From assembly GCF_016808335.1 (NCBI RefSeq), contig NC_053138.1, positions 57,752,951-57,816,950 of the forward strand: a DNA stretch of 64,000 nucleotides, written 5' to 3'. Source of the stretch: Panicum virgatum. Its lineage: Eukaryota; Streptophyta; Magnoliopsida; Poales; Poaceae. Within the stretch, counting starts at the first letter, position 1, and every line of letters starts with the position of its first letter. Shown in pieces: positions 44,801 through 56,524 of this stretch. The notes beneath the pieces are model-generated. The model was not told where the DNA came from and did not search any database. It saw nothing but the letters and a program-made list of their open reading frames with translations. The position numbers were made by a program, and so were the translations under genes.

Positions 44801-45225
44801 ATTAAACCGTAACCTTATCCTTGATTTACCTATGCATATTATTCTGTTATAACCCCCTCCGTGGGTGTGGTTGGACTTGCTAAGTACGTTTGTACTCACC
44901 CCACTCTTACTTTTTACAGAAGAAGACCCAGACTTCGTACCAGACGACGCCGAGTAGGGTTACCGTTCTACACCCAACCTTGCCTGTGGAACTAGCCCTG
45001 TCGAGATGCCTCCGCTGTCGCAGTACTCAGAGCCCATGGTAGACCCCATGTGGTTTGCGGTCTGGTGTTACGTAGTAGCTTGGTTAATTATTATTATCAT
45101 CTGTATCGAGTGTCCTCCAAGGTTTGTACGGTTTTGAACCATCTGATGTAATAAATGTGGCATCAGCCTCCTGGGACTGGTGCTTTGTATCACATTTAAG
45201 TCTTCTCTTATGAGGGGACGCTTCA
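41864..45225 (+). mobile_element. Solo LTR (Tekay/Del-like Gypsy) inside the Copia RNase H
   Basis: It runs from TGTAACATCCC to GGGACGCTTCA (TG...CA), with a perfect 5-bp target duplication CATAG (41859-41863 and 45226-45230). Joining the flanks restores the RNase H frame (VPIFI then DN). It has a TATAAAAG box near 42943, a pyrimidine-rich tract at 42108-42240, the CTCTGCAGAG palindrome near 44542 and no primer binding site or gag-pol. A lone long LTR with intact target duplication implies LTR-LTR recombination that removed the body. The ORFs in its GC-rich 5' half (42235-43110) are composition artefacts. Confidence 0.88.
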
Positions 45226-46511
45226 CATAGACAACATGTCTGCTATTAGTATTGCAAAGAACCCTGTCCTACACTCCAGAACCAAACACATAGATATCCG
45301 GTTCCACTTCCTGTGAGATAACCATGAGAGAGGCCACATAGACTTGATCCATGTCCCTTCAGAGAGGCAAACCGCAGATATCCTAACAAAACCTCTTGAG
45401 CAGGACACCTTTCTTGGCTACTAGCATGTTAGGGCGTGTTGATATGCTTTGCTATCTCATTCATGCTAGTGTGGCCTTTCATTCAACAATTCATACTTGA
45501 CATGATCTAAAATTGATAAAATTGCTTGAATTGTGCTTGAAATGGAATGGAAAGATCCAGGTGGGATTGCTTGTCGCACTGATCGAGCTTTCGGGACGGC
45601 TCACTTTGCACTTGTGAGAACCCGGGCAAGGCTGTGCATGACTGAAACGAGTGTCTTAAGCTTCTGACTGCCTTTGGCATAGGCTTGGCTACGTTGCTAA
45701 GTAAAGCATGACAAGCTTTCAACCCCTGGCATTAATAATTTGATTGTAAAATGAATGTTTGCAACTTGCTATGACCGTTTTTGGCTCACCTGTATGTGTT
45801 TGATTAGCAATGTCTTTCATTCCCTACTTGCTTGTATTTCTCCTAAACTGGAACTTGCCTAGCTTTAGACTGATTTGACATACCCTGTTGAGCTAAATGC
45901 AGGTCTTGTTTATGGATGCACACGTGCTTGTGACTAGTTGCTCATATCATTGTATCCCTGAATGCTTTCACTTACACCTCCTGCATTGCATTCATTGCAT
46001 AGCATATGTTCAGGGGGAGTCTCAGTTTCAGGGGGAGCTTTAGGTCATTTTTAGTCTTGATGTGTGCATGTGCCAACAAGGGGGAGAACTTAGTGATCGA
46101 ACAAGAGGGAAATTGTTTGATTTTTGAGAGAACCAAAAAAACTTGTTGTGCACAGGGCCTTGAGGGTGCATACATTTGGTGAGAGTTGCACTGGTAAGAG
46201 GGAAATGCATTCAGTGGGAGTTTCTGCTTTGTTTTGGCTCCTGGTTTCCTTGTTTTCCCTTCGCTTCTGGCATGACTGTGTCGAGCCCTGCCTCTGTTTT
46301 TGAGGAGTCATGCTTGTGTTTGATCGATTGCGTCGAGCCGTTTCCCTTGTCTGAGGGAATTGATCTTTGCTTGGTCAAGTGACTTGTTCTTGCTTCTCTC
46401 GAGTTTTTGTCACTTGTTCAAGTTCTCTCTTGCTTCTTTGTTCTTCACCGTTTTTGTTTCAATCTTGATTCATTTGTGGTGTGTTGACAATGCACTCATC
46501 AAGGGGGAGAT
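45226..46511 (+). pseudogene. Copia RNase H C-part, 3' non-coding region and polypurine tract
   Basis: 45231-45420 continues RNase H (MSAISIAKNPVLHSRTKHID, HVPSERQTADILTKPLEQ) with an in-frame TGA near 45313. The rest, to 46498, is non-coding. AGGGGGAG tracts occur near 46013, 46034, 46078 and 46502; the last, AAGGGGGAGAT, directly precedes the 3' LTR and is the polypurine tract. No envelope-like ORF is evident. Confidence 0.8.
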
Positions 46512-48564
46512 TGAGGAATGAGAGTACTCTATCCTGCTTGTGATGAGTGAATTGTCAACCATGCGGTGTGATCGTGCGCTTGGTCTTTGGATTGCAGGTA
46601 CAAGGGCGTCAAGTGTCGACGGAGAGCTGCCGTGGAGGAGTTGTGGCCGATGGAATGTACGGTGGACGGCGGTGAAGGGCAGCCGGGACCGGAGCTTGTG
46701 CCGGGCGGTAGCTGTGGCGTCCACTGCTAGATTGAGGGCGCAAGCGGCGACGGAAGGCGGGTTTCTTGGTTTGCGCCACAAAACCAAGGAGGTGGACGGC
46801 GGTTGAAGACGCCAAGTCGTGGAGGCACGGGCGTCGGTCTCGGGACTGACGGAGGCGACGGGCGTCGACGGCGTCTAGGGCCTCGCTGCGGGCGAGGAGG
46901 TGACGGGCGTCGGGCGGCGTCTAGGGCCGTCAGAAGGCCGAGGCGGGAACGGCGTCTAGGGCCACGGCGTGGAGGCGGGAATCTTCCCGCGCGTGGAGTT
47001 TTGGCGGTTTTCTCAAAACTAGCCACCTACCCGGGTTTCGCGGACCCCCCAAAACCGCGAACCAGATCTTCATCGACATGGCAGCATCGCGGAGAAGACT
47101 TCATTTCGAAGAAAGAACCTCGGCCGTCGGATGAGTCCATTGTACCTTTTCCGGTTTTGCCCCTACGGGCTTTCTAGTTTAAAGTTCAGCTCTAGGGGTA
47201 GTTTAGTCTCTTTGGTTAGAGGGTTAGTGAGGTTAAAAGAGGAGAGGGGGCACCAGTTCACCTTTGCGCCAGCCAAAAACCAGCACCACGCCACCACCTC
47301 CTCCTGGCGCCGCCCTTCTCTTCCTGTCTCCCTCTCTTCTTCCTCCCTTTCCTCTCTAGGGATTAGAGGTATGGATTTTTGAAGACTATGTACTGAGATT
47401 ATGTGGGAAAGGAGGCCCAATCCTCCTTGTGCCCTCCGGGTGTTTGTTTTCGATTCGAGTTCATCCATCTTGTGCTTTGTTTGAACGAATTTTGATTTTC
47501 CTTGGTCGAATCTTGTGCACGAGATGACGAGTTGTTTCTTGATGATTTCGTGACTCCTTGGACCGGTTCTAATCCATCTAGCCTAGAGCAAAACCCCCGG
47601 ATTCACGAGTCTTCACGAATCGAAGTTTTTGTGTTCTTGAGAAAACCCCAATCTTGCTTCGAATTTCGTCGATTTCTCCCAAACCATGGAGTAATTTGTC
47701 GATTCCTTTCGTGGACGTATTCACAAGTCCCTTGTGATCATGCCTACGAAATTTGGTAAGATTTGGACTTGATTTGGCCACTCGATCACCGAGTTCTTGG
47801 AAGAACGCGGGCTGAAAAACGTTTCTGGACAGATTTCTTCCAAGCACCGGTTAAACCGACGCTTGTGATCATTGACGTCGGTTCAACCGGTGAGTAGATT
47901 TTTCGTGCGTTAGGGTTTTTCTACTTGTCATCTGGATGCACCGGTGCTTTCTTTCCCTAGAGCATCGGTTCAACAGGTGAGTGCTTTTCTACTGCTGCTT
48001 TGCCGTTTCACCGGCGTATAGAGTTTTCTTAAGGTTGGTTCATCCGGTGCTCGTTGTAATCAGTTTTGCAGTCTCTCTGGACAACTGCACCGGTGTTTTG
48101 GTTTTGCCTTCGTCGGTTTAACCGGTGCATTGTCTTTCAATTCTTTAATCCCTCTGGACAACTGAATCGGCGATTTGTTTTGATTTTGCCGGATCATCCG
48201 TTGTGCTAACACCGGTTGAACCGACGCAGTTCAAATACATACGTTGGATCAACCGGTGCTTGCTTTTGCGCTGCAGGCTCTGTATCATCGGTTTGACCGA
48301 CGTACTCAATCCTTTGTGCGTCGGATCAACCGGTGCTATATACCTTGCTGTTTCTCACACGGCTTTTCGGTGTTTGCTTCCGCGTTGGATCTTGGTTGTT
48401 CCTGGGGCTTTCTTGTGTTGGTGTAGTTACTTCATAGCTACTCCACACAGTGCCTAGAACTCTAGGGTTGGGCGTGTTCTTTGAGACTAAGCCGAAGTTT
48501 CAGTTTGCAAGAAATTTGGATCGGCTCCCATTCACCCCTCTCTGGTCGCCCTTTCGGTCCCTCA
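46512..48564 (+). repeat. Copia 3' LTR
   Basis: Begins TGAGGAATGAGAG and ends GGTCCCTCA; 2053 bp. In the first 170 bp it differs from the 5' LTR at about 11 positions by eye. It carries the same CACCGG/CCGGTG motif cluster (47845-48350). NLR coding sequence follows at 48565. Confidence 0.92.
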
Positions 48565-49926
48565 CCAATAACCAGTGATTGAAGCCCGTGTAATGCAGCA
48601 AGAGATGACTTCAGAGCTTCCTTGTACCGTGCCATATCACGACTAATAAGTCGTCCTCTGGCAGCCAAATATATGCCAACCGTCTTCAGCCTGGTCAAAC
48701 ACCTAAGTGCTTCCATTAATCTTATGGAAAAAATCGATGTAGTCGACAACTCCTGCAAGGCTTGTAGATATCCAATCTCATCCGGCAATTTTACACAAGG
48801 GCCTACAAGTAGACGCACCAATTTTTGCAAACGGCCGATCGACGGTGGCAGTTTTGCAATTCCACTGACACGTATATCTAGTGTCTGCAGATGCTTCAGG
48901 TCTCCGATTTCCTCTGGAAGCTCAGTAATACCTAGACAACTGATTCTCAAAAATTTTAGCTGGAACATGCTTCCTATGAATTTAATGTGTTCATTACCAA
49001 GAGGACTGTAATAATTAGAAACCAGTACTCTCAAAGAATGCAGCTTTTGCAGATGAGGAATTCCCAGCTCTTTACATCCATAAAAGCTAATTGAACGCAC
49101 CTGTGAACACTTATCCATAATATCCTGCATCACTTCACCTCCCACATGTTTGGACTGTACTGAGAGCCTACGAATCTTGCGACCACCACCATTGTGGCTT
49201 TGCCCTTCCACTATGCTGACAAAATTCTCCTCTGCTGACAGTAATACAATAAGATCAAGCACCATATCATGCACTCGACAAGCATATGCCCGACCATCAT
49301 AACGGATGTCAACTGGTTGGATCAAGCTTCGGTTTATGAGCTCATTGAAGTAATTCTCAGCAATTTGATCCACTGTTTGACCCCTTACTTCTGTGACAAA
49401 CCCTTCGGCTATCCACCTCCATATTAGCTCTTCCCTCTCAATCTCGTAATCCTCTGGAAACATACTAAGATATAGCAAGCAAGTCTTCAGATGGTGTGGG
49501 AGATCATAATAGCTAAGAAGAAGTATATCTCTCATTCCTTGGTGACTAAAAGCAGAACTCATAGAATTGTACACTTGCTCCCATTGATGCTTGTTGGATT
49601 TCCCAGCTAGCAGGCTCGCTACAGTGATAATAGCCAATGGCAAACCATGGCACTTTTCAAGGATTCCATGAGATATTTCTTCCAAGTGAGGAGGGCACGC
49701 TGAGGTATCGCCAAAAACTATCTTAATAAATAGTTTCTGAGAGTGCTCGTCGCTCAGAGGTTGAATGTTGTGGACATATCCTTCTAAACTGGAGCAGCAT
49801 GATGTGGCTACATTGGTAATTCTCGTGGTTGTAACTATCCTGCTGTTTAAGTTGTTCTCAGGCAGAGCAGACTTGACAAGTTCCCATGCATCTGTGCTCC
49901 AAATATCATCAACAATGACGAAGTAC
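48565..49926 (-). pseudogene. NLR pseudogene, exon 2 (NB-ARC C-part and LRRs)
   Basis: Starts after the splice acceptor GTGCAG at 49927-49932. It encodes kinase-2 (YFVIVDDIW), RNBS-B (SRIVTTTRITNVATSC), GLPLAI (CHGLPLAIITVASLLAGK), RNBS-D (CLLYLSMFPEDYEIE), MHD as VHDMVLDL, and LRRs (LRISCLGITELPEEIGDLKH). This part is open, about 450 codons, until the Copia LTR interrupts it at 48564. Plant CC-NB-LRR proteins are intracellular sensors of pathogen effectors. Here the LRR would continue at 34131. Confidence 0.93.
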
Positions 49927-50308
49927 CTGCACATTTGTAATAAATTTCAGCACTAAGACGATGTATTTACACTTATAACTTTTGTAGGAACAAATTGACC
50001 ATTTGTTGCAAAGCATTTGCTTAAACTTTACTGCTGCTAGATGATGCTGGTGCAATTAAAAAAACTCACATTATATGTGTATATATATCTTGAAACATCG
50101 TTCCTTATTAATTAGTTCATGTTTAGCTTTCCTAATTCATCCATAAGCAAAACTGAACTAAATCTAGAAGAGGTCAGGAATATTATTTTTACAATCATCA
50201 AAATAATAAATACTAGCATAAAGAATTTTTTCATCAACTAATCATAAGCATATACATAAATACAAATAGGGTCAGATGATAAAACAAAACATACATTTGT
50301 ATATGTAC
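49927..50308 (-). other. NLR intron
   Basis: The donor AG|GTACAT is at 50309/50308 and the acceptor TGTGCAG|G at 49927/49926. Splicing joins AAG AG to G TAC, giving KRYF directly before kinase-2. The length is 382 bp and it is AT-rich. An intron just before kinase-2 is common in grass NLR genes. Confidence 0.85.
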
Positions 50309-51108
50309 CTCTTATCTTGTAGGAATGCTCTAAGCTTGCCGCTCGTCATCTGATGGATCCACACAACTTCCTAGTTCTTTGAGCATATCAGCCAGTATCT
50401 TTGCTACATTAGGATTCCGTGAAACTGGCACGAAGCATGAGCAATCAAATTGGCCTTTGATTTTGTCATAAACTTGGTATGCGAGAGTCGTCTTGCCAAG
50501 ACCTCCAAAACCCACAATGGATACAACTTTGAGCTGCCGTCCAAAGTCATCATCTTCTTTCAGCCACTCGATGACCTTCTCCCTTGGACCATCTATCCCA
50601 ACAAGTCTCTTTGCTTCGACAAACAGTGCTGGCAGTCGAGGATCAATTTGAACGGCCTAGCTAAAATTACTGGCAACTTCATCAAACTTGTACCTCATAC
50701 GGCGATCGCTTTCTTCCTGAACACGAGACTCGAGTTCTTCAATAAGGTTAGCAATCTTGTGGCGTGACCATATCTTTTTAATCTCTCTTGATGTCTTCTT
50801 GACAAGGTTGGTTGTAGCATGATCACCTTTGCTCATCTTGTGAATAAAGAGGTCGATGCAGTCTTCAATGTCATAGCTCAGCTCGCGCACCTTGTTCCTC
50901 CAATCCTTCACCTGCTCATCCAACCTCTCCTCTTTGTCGGCCAGCTTCATGAGTAGGGTTTGGATGCTGGTCAGCTCATCCTTTAGAAACCTGATTTTGT
51001 CCTTCACTCCTTTTTCTGAAGCTTGTACTCCCCTTCTATCAAAACAGAGAGCTTGGGAAGCAAAGTGCTCAAGACACCGATTGAAGCACTTACTATAGCA
51101 CTAGTCAT
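50309..51108 (-). pseudogene. NLR pseudogene, exon 1 (coiled coil and P-loop)
   Basis: The likely start is the ATG at 51108 (MTSAIVSASIGVLSTLLPKL). The Rx-type coiled coil has ELSYDIEDCIDLFIHKM (EDVID-like). The P-loop is GFGGLGKTT near 50490-50515. Three lesions: a run of five As near 51010 shifts the frame (QKK|GVKDKI); TAG at 50657-50659 interrupts the linker (VASNFS stop AVQIDPRLPALF); a small deletion near 50333 shifts the frame before KLRAFLQDKR and the donor site. Protein would stop at the first lesion, so the gene is dead independently of the Copia insertion. Confidence 0.92.
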
Positions 51109-51223
51109 ATTGAACGGATTGTGTGTATGAACACTAGGGAGTAGAAATGAATCAACAATGGTTCGGCTGTGGATGCAAGAGTAGCATGTGTTATAATATG
51201 TGTCCTCCCTTTGAAACGGACCT

Positions 51224-52056
51224 AAAGATGGCAATGGGTAGAAAATATCCGCATACCCGCGGATAGGAAACTCGACGGGCATGTCTGAATTTGTACCCGT
51301 GGGTGTGGGCACGGGTTTGATCCTAGACCCAACGGGTATATGTTCGCGGGTATAGAAAAATGATATCCGCACACACAAACCCATCAGACCCGCTGACATG
51401 CCCAGGTACTCATATATAAGAGCCTCTAGGGTTTTCATCCTCATTTCCCCTCCCACCACCCGGCCGCCACCCCCACCCTGCACTCCCGCACCCTACGGCC
51501 CACCACCCCTTCCTTCCCGCACTCGATCCTCGCCTCCTCGGCCCTTCCTGTCCTCTCCTACTGGCCTCCTCCCTGTGCCGCTTGCCCGCTCAGGCTTGGC
51601 ACCACCATCCCCCTCCCTGATCCCTGTGCTCCGCCGCCCGCACCTCCTCCTCGGCCCTCGGCTCCTCCCTGCATCAGCCGCCCGCTCGCCGAGGCCATGC
51701 CGGTCGCGCCCTGCATCAAGGCTCGATGCATGCGCCCCTGGCCAGGCCACGAGCCGCCGTCGAGGCCGCGCCCCGCCCCCACGCCCAGGCCGCGCCCCGC
51801 CCCCACGTCCAGGCCGCGCGACTTGCCTAGGCCCGATGCCTGAGCCCCACGGTTGCCACCCGATGCCTACGCCCCTGTGTTGTGTGTTGGATTTCCTAAA
51901 GCAGGTGTGCCCGCGGGTATGCGGGTATCGGCGGATAGCAGGTACAAGTGTTGTTTCCTACCTGTGGTGGGTTGCGGGCGCGGGTGAGGGTTTTAGCTCA
52001 CGGATATGGGTTTATAAAGTTGCCATCCACACAGATTTTACCCGTTGCCATCGTTA
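51224..52056. mobile_element. hAT-like non-autonomous element with promoter-like interior
   Basis: The left end TAAAGATGGCAATGGGTA and the complemented right end TAACGATGGCAACGGGTA are inverted repeats. The 8-bp flanks AACGGACC and GATGGACC match at 6 positions. Sub-terminal parts carry repeated CCCGCGG/CCGCGGGTA motifs. The interior has a CATATATAAGAG box near 51413 followed by a GC-rich stretch with ORFs in all frames, possibly captured promoter and exon DNA. Confidence 0.55.
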
Positions 52057-52114
52057 GATGGACCCTTTCCTAAGTGCGACTTATCCTCAAAAGCTCATGG
52101 AGTGGAATAATTGC

Positions 52115-52315
52115 ACGATGCTTTGTGTTGTGTGCTTTGCAGGCATCTGCCATGGGTCGTCTTCGTTACTGTTGTCCTTTGCTCCAATGGTCACTTTTTT
52201 ATTTCTTTCTCTGAAGGAATAAATGAGATTAGATCATACCAAATATATTCTAATGAAATCTGTGCATCAACAATTTGTGAATCTCACTCTTGCAGTGATC
52301 TTCCTTGTTAGCGTT
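52115..52315. repeat. Local direct duplication, copy 1 (copy 2 at 52700-52880)
   Basis: Shared in order: GATGCTTTGTG/GATGCTTTCAT, TTTGCTCCAATGGTC/TTTGTTCCAATGGTC, GAGGAATAAATGAG, and GATCTTCCTTGT. It is non-coding. The surrounding 52065-53430 otherwise holds no gene that I recognise. Confidence 0.6.
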
Positions 52316-53444
52316 CCTTCCTTTACCAATCTTTGAAGCTTTTCTCTTGCACCAAACTATATGTTACATTCTAGAAAATTAATCTCTGACAGTTTCTTAA
52401 GGGAGACCATAGCAGATGCTGATTGTCAATTATAGCTATTTAGCCATGTCAGATAATTGGTTCATCATCTCTTATGGTACAAATATCATGGCTCAGAAAC
52501 CTTGATAAACAAGGACCCCTAAGTTGCTGGGATGATTCTATCTTTGGTAGCGATAGTAGGGTCATGTGGTGGCTTCATGAACAAATTAGCTCCACGCGAA
52601 TAAGGTGAAGCCACCACACACAAATTTCTTTAGATGTCATACGTATCTTTTTTTTCTTTTTGAAAGCAAGAGAACTAACTTGTGGAATAGAATCACACTA
52701 CGTGATGCTTTCATCTTTTTATCACTATTTGTCTTTGTTCCAATGGTCGATTTCTCATTACTTTCGGTAGAGGAATAAATGAGTTGTATCACATTATATT
52801 GAATCTATTCAAATCACACCAGCGGCTACAAGATTTCTGGATGTCATTCTTACGATGATCTTCCTTGTCATAGCAATCTTTATAAGGGATGTGAGTATTT
52901 ATTTCGATGTAAAGATTGCTATAATGCTAATTATGATTTTACAGTGGACCGAAACAGATTGAAACATTTGACTTTATCTCCGTTAGTTGGCTTACTTTTC
53001 CCATTTTGTACATAACAAATGTGAAGACCATGGCTTAACTATTTGGGTTAACTTTATGAGCCTTGTTACTTTGTTGTTAATTATTGCTACTCGTTGATCT
53101 TATATGAAAAAATTAATTCCCAAAGGCAAGGGTATTTTAGTTACCTGAACATATTAAGAAAATCAGTTAATGTCAGTACCGCTCTCACATATTTTGGTAT
53201 TGACCTCATATATTTGATTTTTTAGGTACCTCTTATATCTCAATCATTGATTTAAACGCGACGAATCATAGTAAAGTTTTTGTAACTCTATGCGTTTTTC
53301 CATCCTCATTCATAGTTTTCTCTGGCCCATGGTATCGCACCTCTATATGTATTTGACATATGCTTAGTTAAAATGCTTAATATCGGTATAGTTACTGCTT
53401 CCTGCATACATGTATACATGGTATGCATGGTGAAACACATCTGT

Positions 53445-53985
53445 TAACCTTGAGCTAGTTATGGTTCGGCTCGTTAAGATTAATAAGCTGAAAATTGAGT
53501 TTGGTATGGTTCGTTCAAAAAGCTCGAGGCCACTCATTTGGCTAACGAGCTGAGTATTATTCAACATTAGCATAAAAATGTGATATTAACCAACATATAA
53601 TAATTTAATCATACTAGTAACATCTAAAAGTATAACTCATGATGATATGATGAAAATAAATAACAGTCAATAAATTCGAATAATTAACATGGACATTTGA
53701 AAACTGAAAGTAGACTTAATTAGTACCATATTTGACATGTAAGTTGAATGACAAGCTTACTTTAGCCCAATAAGAATAATAGCACTACATAAATAAAAAA
53801 TAAGCTTGGTTGTTATATTTAACGAGCCTAATGAGCTAATCGAATAGTTCACAAGCAGTTCACGAGTTGACTCATTGAGAAAATGAGCTGAAATCAAGGC
53901 TTGACTCAGGTCATTTGAGAAGTCAAGCCAAGTTGGGCTGAACCGAATCCATGAACAAGCCGAACCAGCTTGCGAGCCTCGATTT
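53445..53985. mobile_element. GAGCT/GCTCG-rich non-autonomous transposon remnant
   Basis: The left part GAGCTAGTTATGGTTCGGCTCG and the complemented right part GCAAGCTGGTTCGGCTTG form imperfect inverted ends. Many AACGAGC/GAGCTGA motifs lie near both ends. This pattern is common in grass non-autonomous DNA elements; the superfamily is not certain. The AT-rich centre is non-coding. Confidence 0.45.
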
Positions 53986-54298
53986 TTTCTACCGGTCCTA
54001 ATTGTTACCCTTTTATAGAGCTGCTGGATCTCTCTCAAGCAAAAATCTTTTGCATGAATAATTACTTATTATCCTTGCATATATAGTTTATGTATTATAG
54101 CACTGCATAGTTTACTTTTGGTGATTTTGAACATGTAACAATTTTTTTAGATTACACAGTACAGCTCGGACACTCACAACGCACGCACACTCACCTTAAT
54201 AAATGTATATACGCAAACTCTACCCCTATGAGCATCTTCGAACTATGGAGTAATTACCCTCCTACCAAAGTACAGGATGCAGCCAGAATATACAACAG
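53986..54298. other. Spacer with a short repeat fragment
   Basis: The stretch ACTCACAACGCACGCACACTC...ACTCTACCCCTATGAGCA (about 54170-54240) resembles a dispersed grass repeat of unknown class. No gene or complete element is visible before the L1 fragment begins. Confidence 0.3.
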
Positions 54299-55355
54299 TT
54301 CAGACCCATCTGCCTTCTAAATTGTTTATATAAGTGGATAACCAAAATATTGACTTTGAGATTGGAAAACCAGGCAAACTTATTCTCAAAACTCAATCTG
54401 CATTTCTAAAAGGGAGGAACATAATGGATGAGGTTTTGGCCCTTCATGAGATTCTCCATGAAACTAAGAAGAGGAAAGAAATTGGCCTAGTTCTCAAGCT
54501 TGACTTTGAGAAAGCCTACAACAAGGTGAATTGGGACTTTTTGTTTGACTGTCTCAAACTCTGGGGGTTTTGTGATACTAGGTGTACCTAGATCAGAAAG
54601 GTGGTGGGGGTGGGGGTGGTGGGGGGACTGTTTGTGTCAAGTTAAATAATGTCGAAGGACCCTACTTTGTGAGTCACAAAGGGGTTAGACAGGGTGACCC
54701 CCTATCGCCAATCCTTTTCAACTTTGTAGCTGATTGCTTGGCTCGAATGGTCAGACAAGCCCAATCGAATGGACTTCTGTGTGGGTTAGCAGACAATCTC
54801 ATTGATAAAGGGGTTGCAATTTTACAATACGTAGATGATACTATCATCTGCCTCAAAGATGATGTCAAGATAGCTAGAAACATGAAGCTGCTTCTCTGCC
54901 TTTTTGAGCTTATGTCAGGTCTTAAAATCAATTTTGGCAAGAGTAAGGTTATCTTGATTCATGGTGATGATGAGAAACATTTACTCTATGCTGACATTTT
55001 TAATTGTTAGATTGGCACCTTCCCAATCAAATATCTTGGAGTACCTGTGAGCCCTGGTAGACTTCATGTAAAAGATTGGTTGCCTTTGGAGGAAAGAAAC
55101 ATGAAAAAAACTCTCTGCCTGGAAGGGAAGCTCCTTATCCATGGCTGAGAGGATTACTCTGATTAATTCAAGCCTTTCAAGTACCTTCATTTATCACATG
55201 TCTATTTACTTGTTACCAACAACAACCACTAAGACATTGGATAAGCAAAGAAGAAAATTCCTCTGGCAAGGCAATAGCCTGAAAAATGTACCACCTAGTC
55301 AAATGGGAGAAGGTATGCAGGAGTAAGAAAAAAGGGGGTCTGGGAATAAAAAATA
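54299..55355 (+). pseudogene. L1-type LINE ORF2, reverse transcriptase part (broken)
   Basis: Starts within RT (RPICLLNCLYKW), so the 5' end and endonuclease are missing. Motifs: TQSAFLKGRNIMDEVLALHE, LDFEKAYNKVNWDF (Asn where Asp is usual), GVRQGDPLSPILFN near 54681 and YVDD at 54828-54839. A GT/GGG-rich expansion near 54600-54628 shifts the frame between the first two blocks; stops occur at 55008 and 55145. The frame is cut after GGLGIKN at 55355 by Helitron B and continues at 57889. It is a dead fragment. Confidence 0.88.
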
Positions 55356-56351
55356 CTAGAAACCACGGCGCGGCCTTGCCGCACCAATGTTGGAGCAGGC
55401 CAGTATTTAACATGTTGATAATTAAGAATTATTCTGTTAGTATTAAAGAAAAGTTGGTAATCTATAGACATAACATTATTTTCTTTAAAATATGTCGTAT
55501 TATTGTAGAGGTAGCATGAAAATGCATAGAAGAATAGTAGTATTTTTTAGGGATTGTCGTCGATCTATTCCATATATATGCAAGTAGATGAGAGGTATGA
55601 TATTTGTTTTGAGAAAAAAGGGGATACTGACAGGTCAACATGTACCTCCATATTGTTTTATTTGACGCATCAAATATTATGAGTTGGAGGAAATATGTAA
55701 TGATATTTGTCTTGCAAAGTAATATAGAGAATGGTGTGCTGAAATTACAACTTCCAACTTAATAAATGGATGGTGCTGGAAACTAATAATTTGCCATCCC
55801 TTTTATTCTAGATGTTGACCGATCATCATTTGAAAGAACAGTTCTGAATGTGGATGTACTTTAAGAAAAAAGGCGAGAAGACAATATAAACTACACGCAC
55901 TTCCAAATGTTGTCATCAAAAGCCATATTTCTTTCTTAAGCTGTAATGAATACAGGATGAAAGTGTAATTAATTTTTGAAGTAATGCATAGCAAATGAAA
56001 AACATAAACATTGGAACTAATCATAGTTCATATATATTTCAAAGTGTAAAAGGAGGGAGAACATGCTGCAATAAGCTATGCAATCATAAGACCATTTTCA
56101 CTCCAAGTTCAATTTCCTGAGAACACTTTTCGTGCAAACACAATATATGGTCATCAGGGATTTAGGGTCATGTGCTTATGCACCCATTTTGACTCCACAT
56201 TGAATCTCACAACATTTTCTATAGACGCAAACAGATGGATTAATTTGATCTCTGCACTTACCAATGCATGGTGGCAAAGATGCCGATCAAGAGTAGGGCA
56301 GCATGATCACATACTACTGTCGGGCTTCAGAAGTAGCAAACGAAAAACATA

Positions 56352-56523
56352 CTCCCTCCGTTTTAAATTATATGTCGTTTGACTTTTCAACCCCAAATTT
56401 GACCACTTGTCTTATTCAAAAATTTATGCAAAACATCACTTCTTTTTTGTTGATTGTTTTATCAATACAAGTTCTTCAAGAGTGATTTAAATTTGACTAT
56501 GTTTGTATAAATTTTTTAAATAA
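56352..56523. mobile_element. Partial Stowaway-like MITE
   Basis: The CTCCCTCCGTTTTAAATT end follows TA, then GTCGTTTGACTTTTC and an AT-rich body typical of this family. The other end (GGAGGGAG-type) is absent; the sequence turns into the GC-rich cargo at about 56525. Confidence 0.5.
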
Positions 56524-56524
56524 G

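Larger units (their letters stand above)
34132..48564 (+). mobile_element. Ty1/Copia element, SIRE/Maximus-like, inserted in the NLR
   Basis: Complete outline: 5' LTR (34132-36032), PBS, gag with a long coiled-coil extension, protease, integrase, RT, RNase H, polypurine tract and 3' LTR (46512-48564). The flanking target is ACAAT on the left and CCAAT on the right, a 5-bp duplication with one mismatch. A gag extension and a long 3' non-coding part with repeated AAGGGGGAGA tracts suggest the SIRE/Maximus lineage (relatives of maize Opie/Ji); this is inference. The LTRs differ by several percent by eye plus indels, and all ORFs carry stops, so it is old and inactive. A solo LTR (41864-45225) lies within it. 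Confidence 0.9.
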
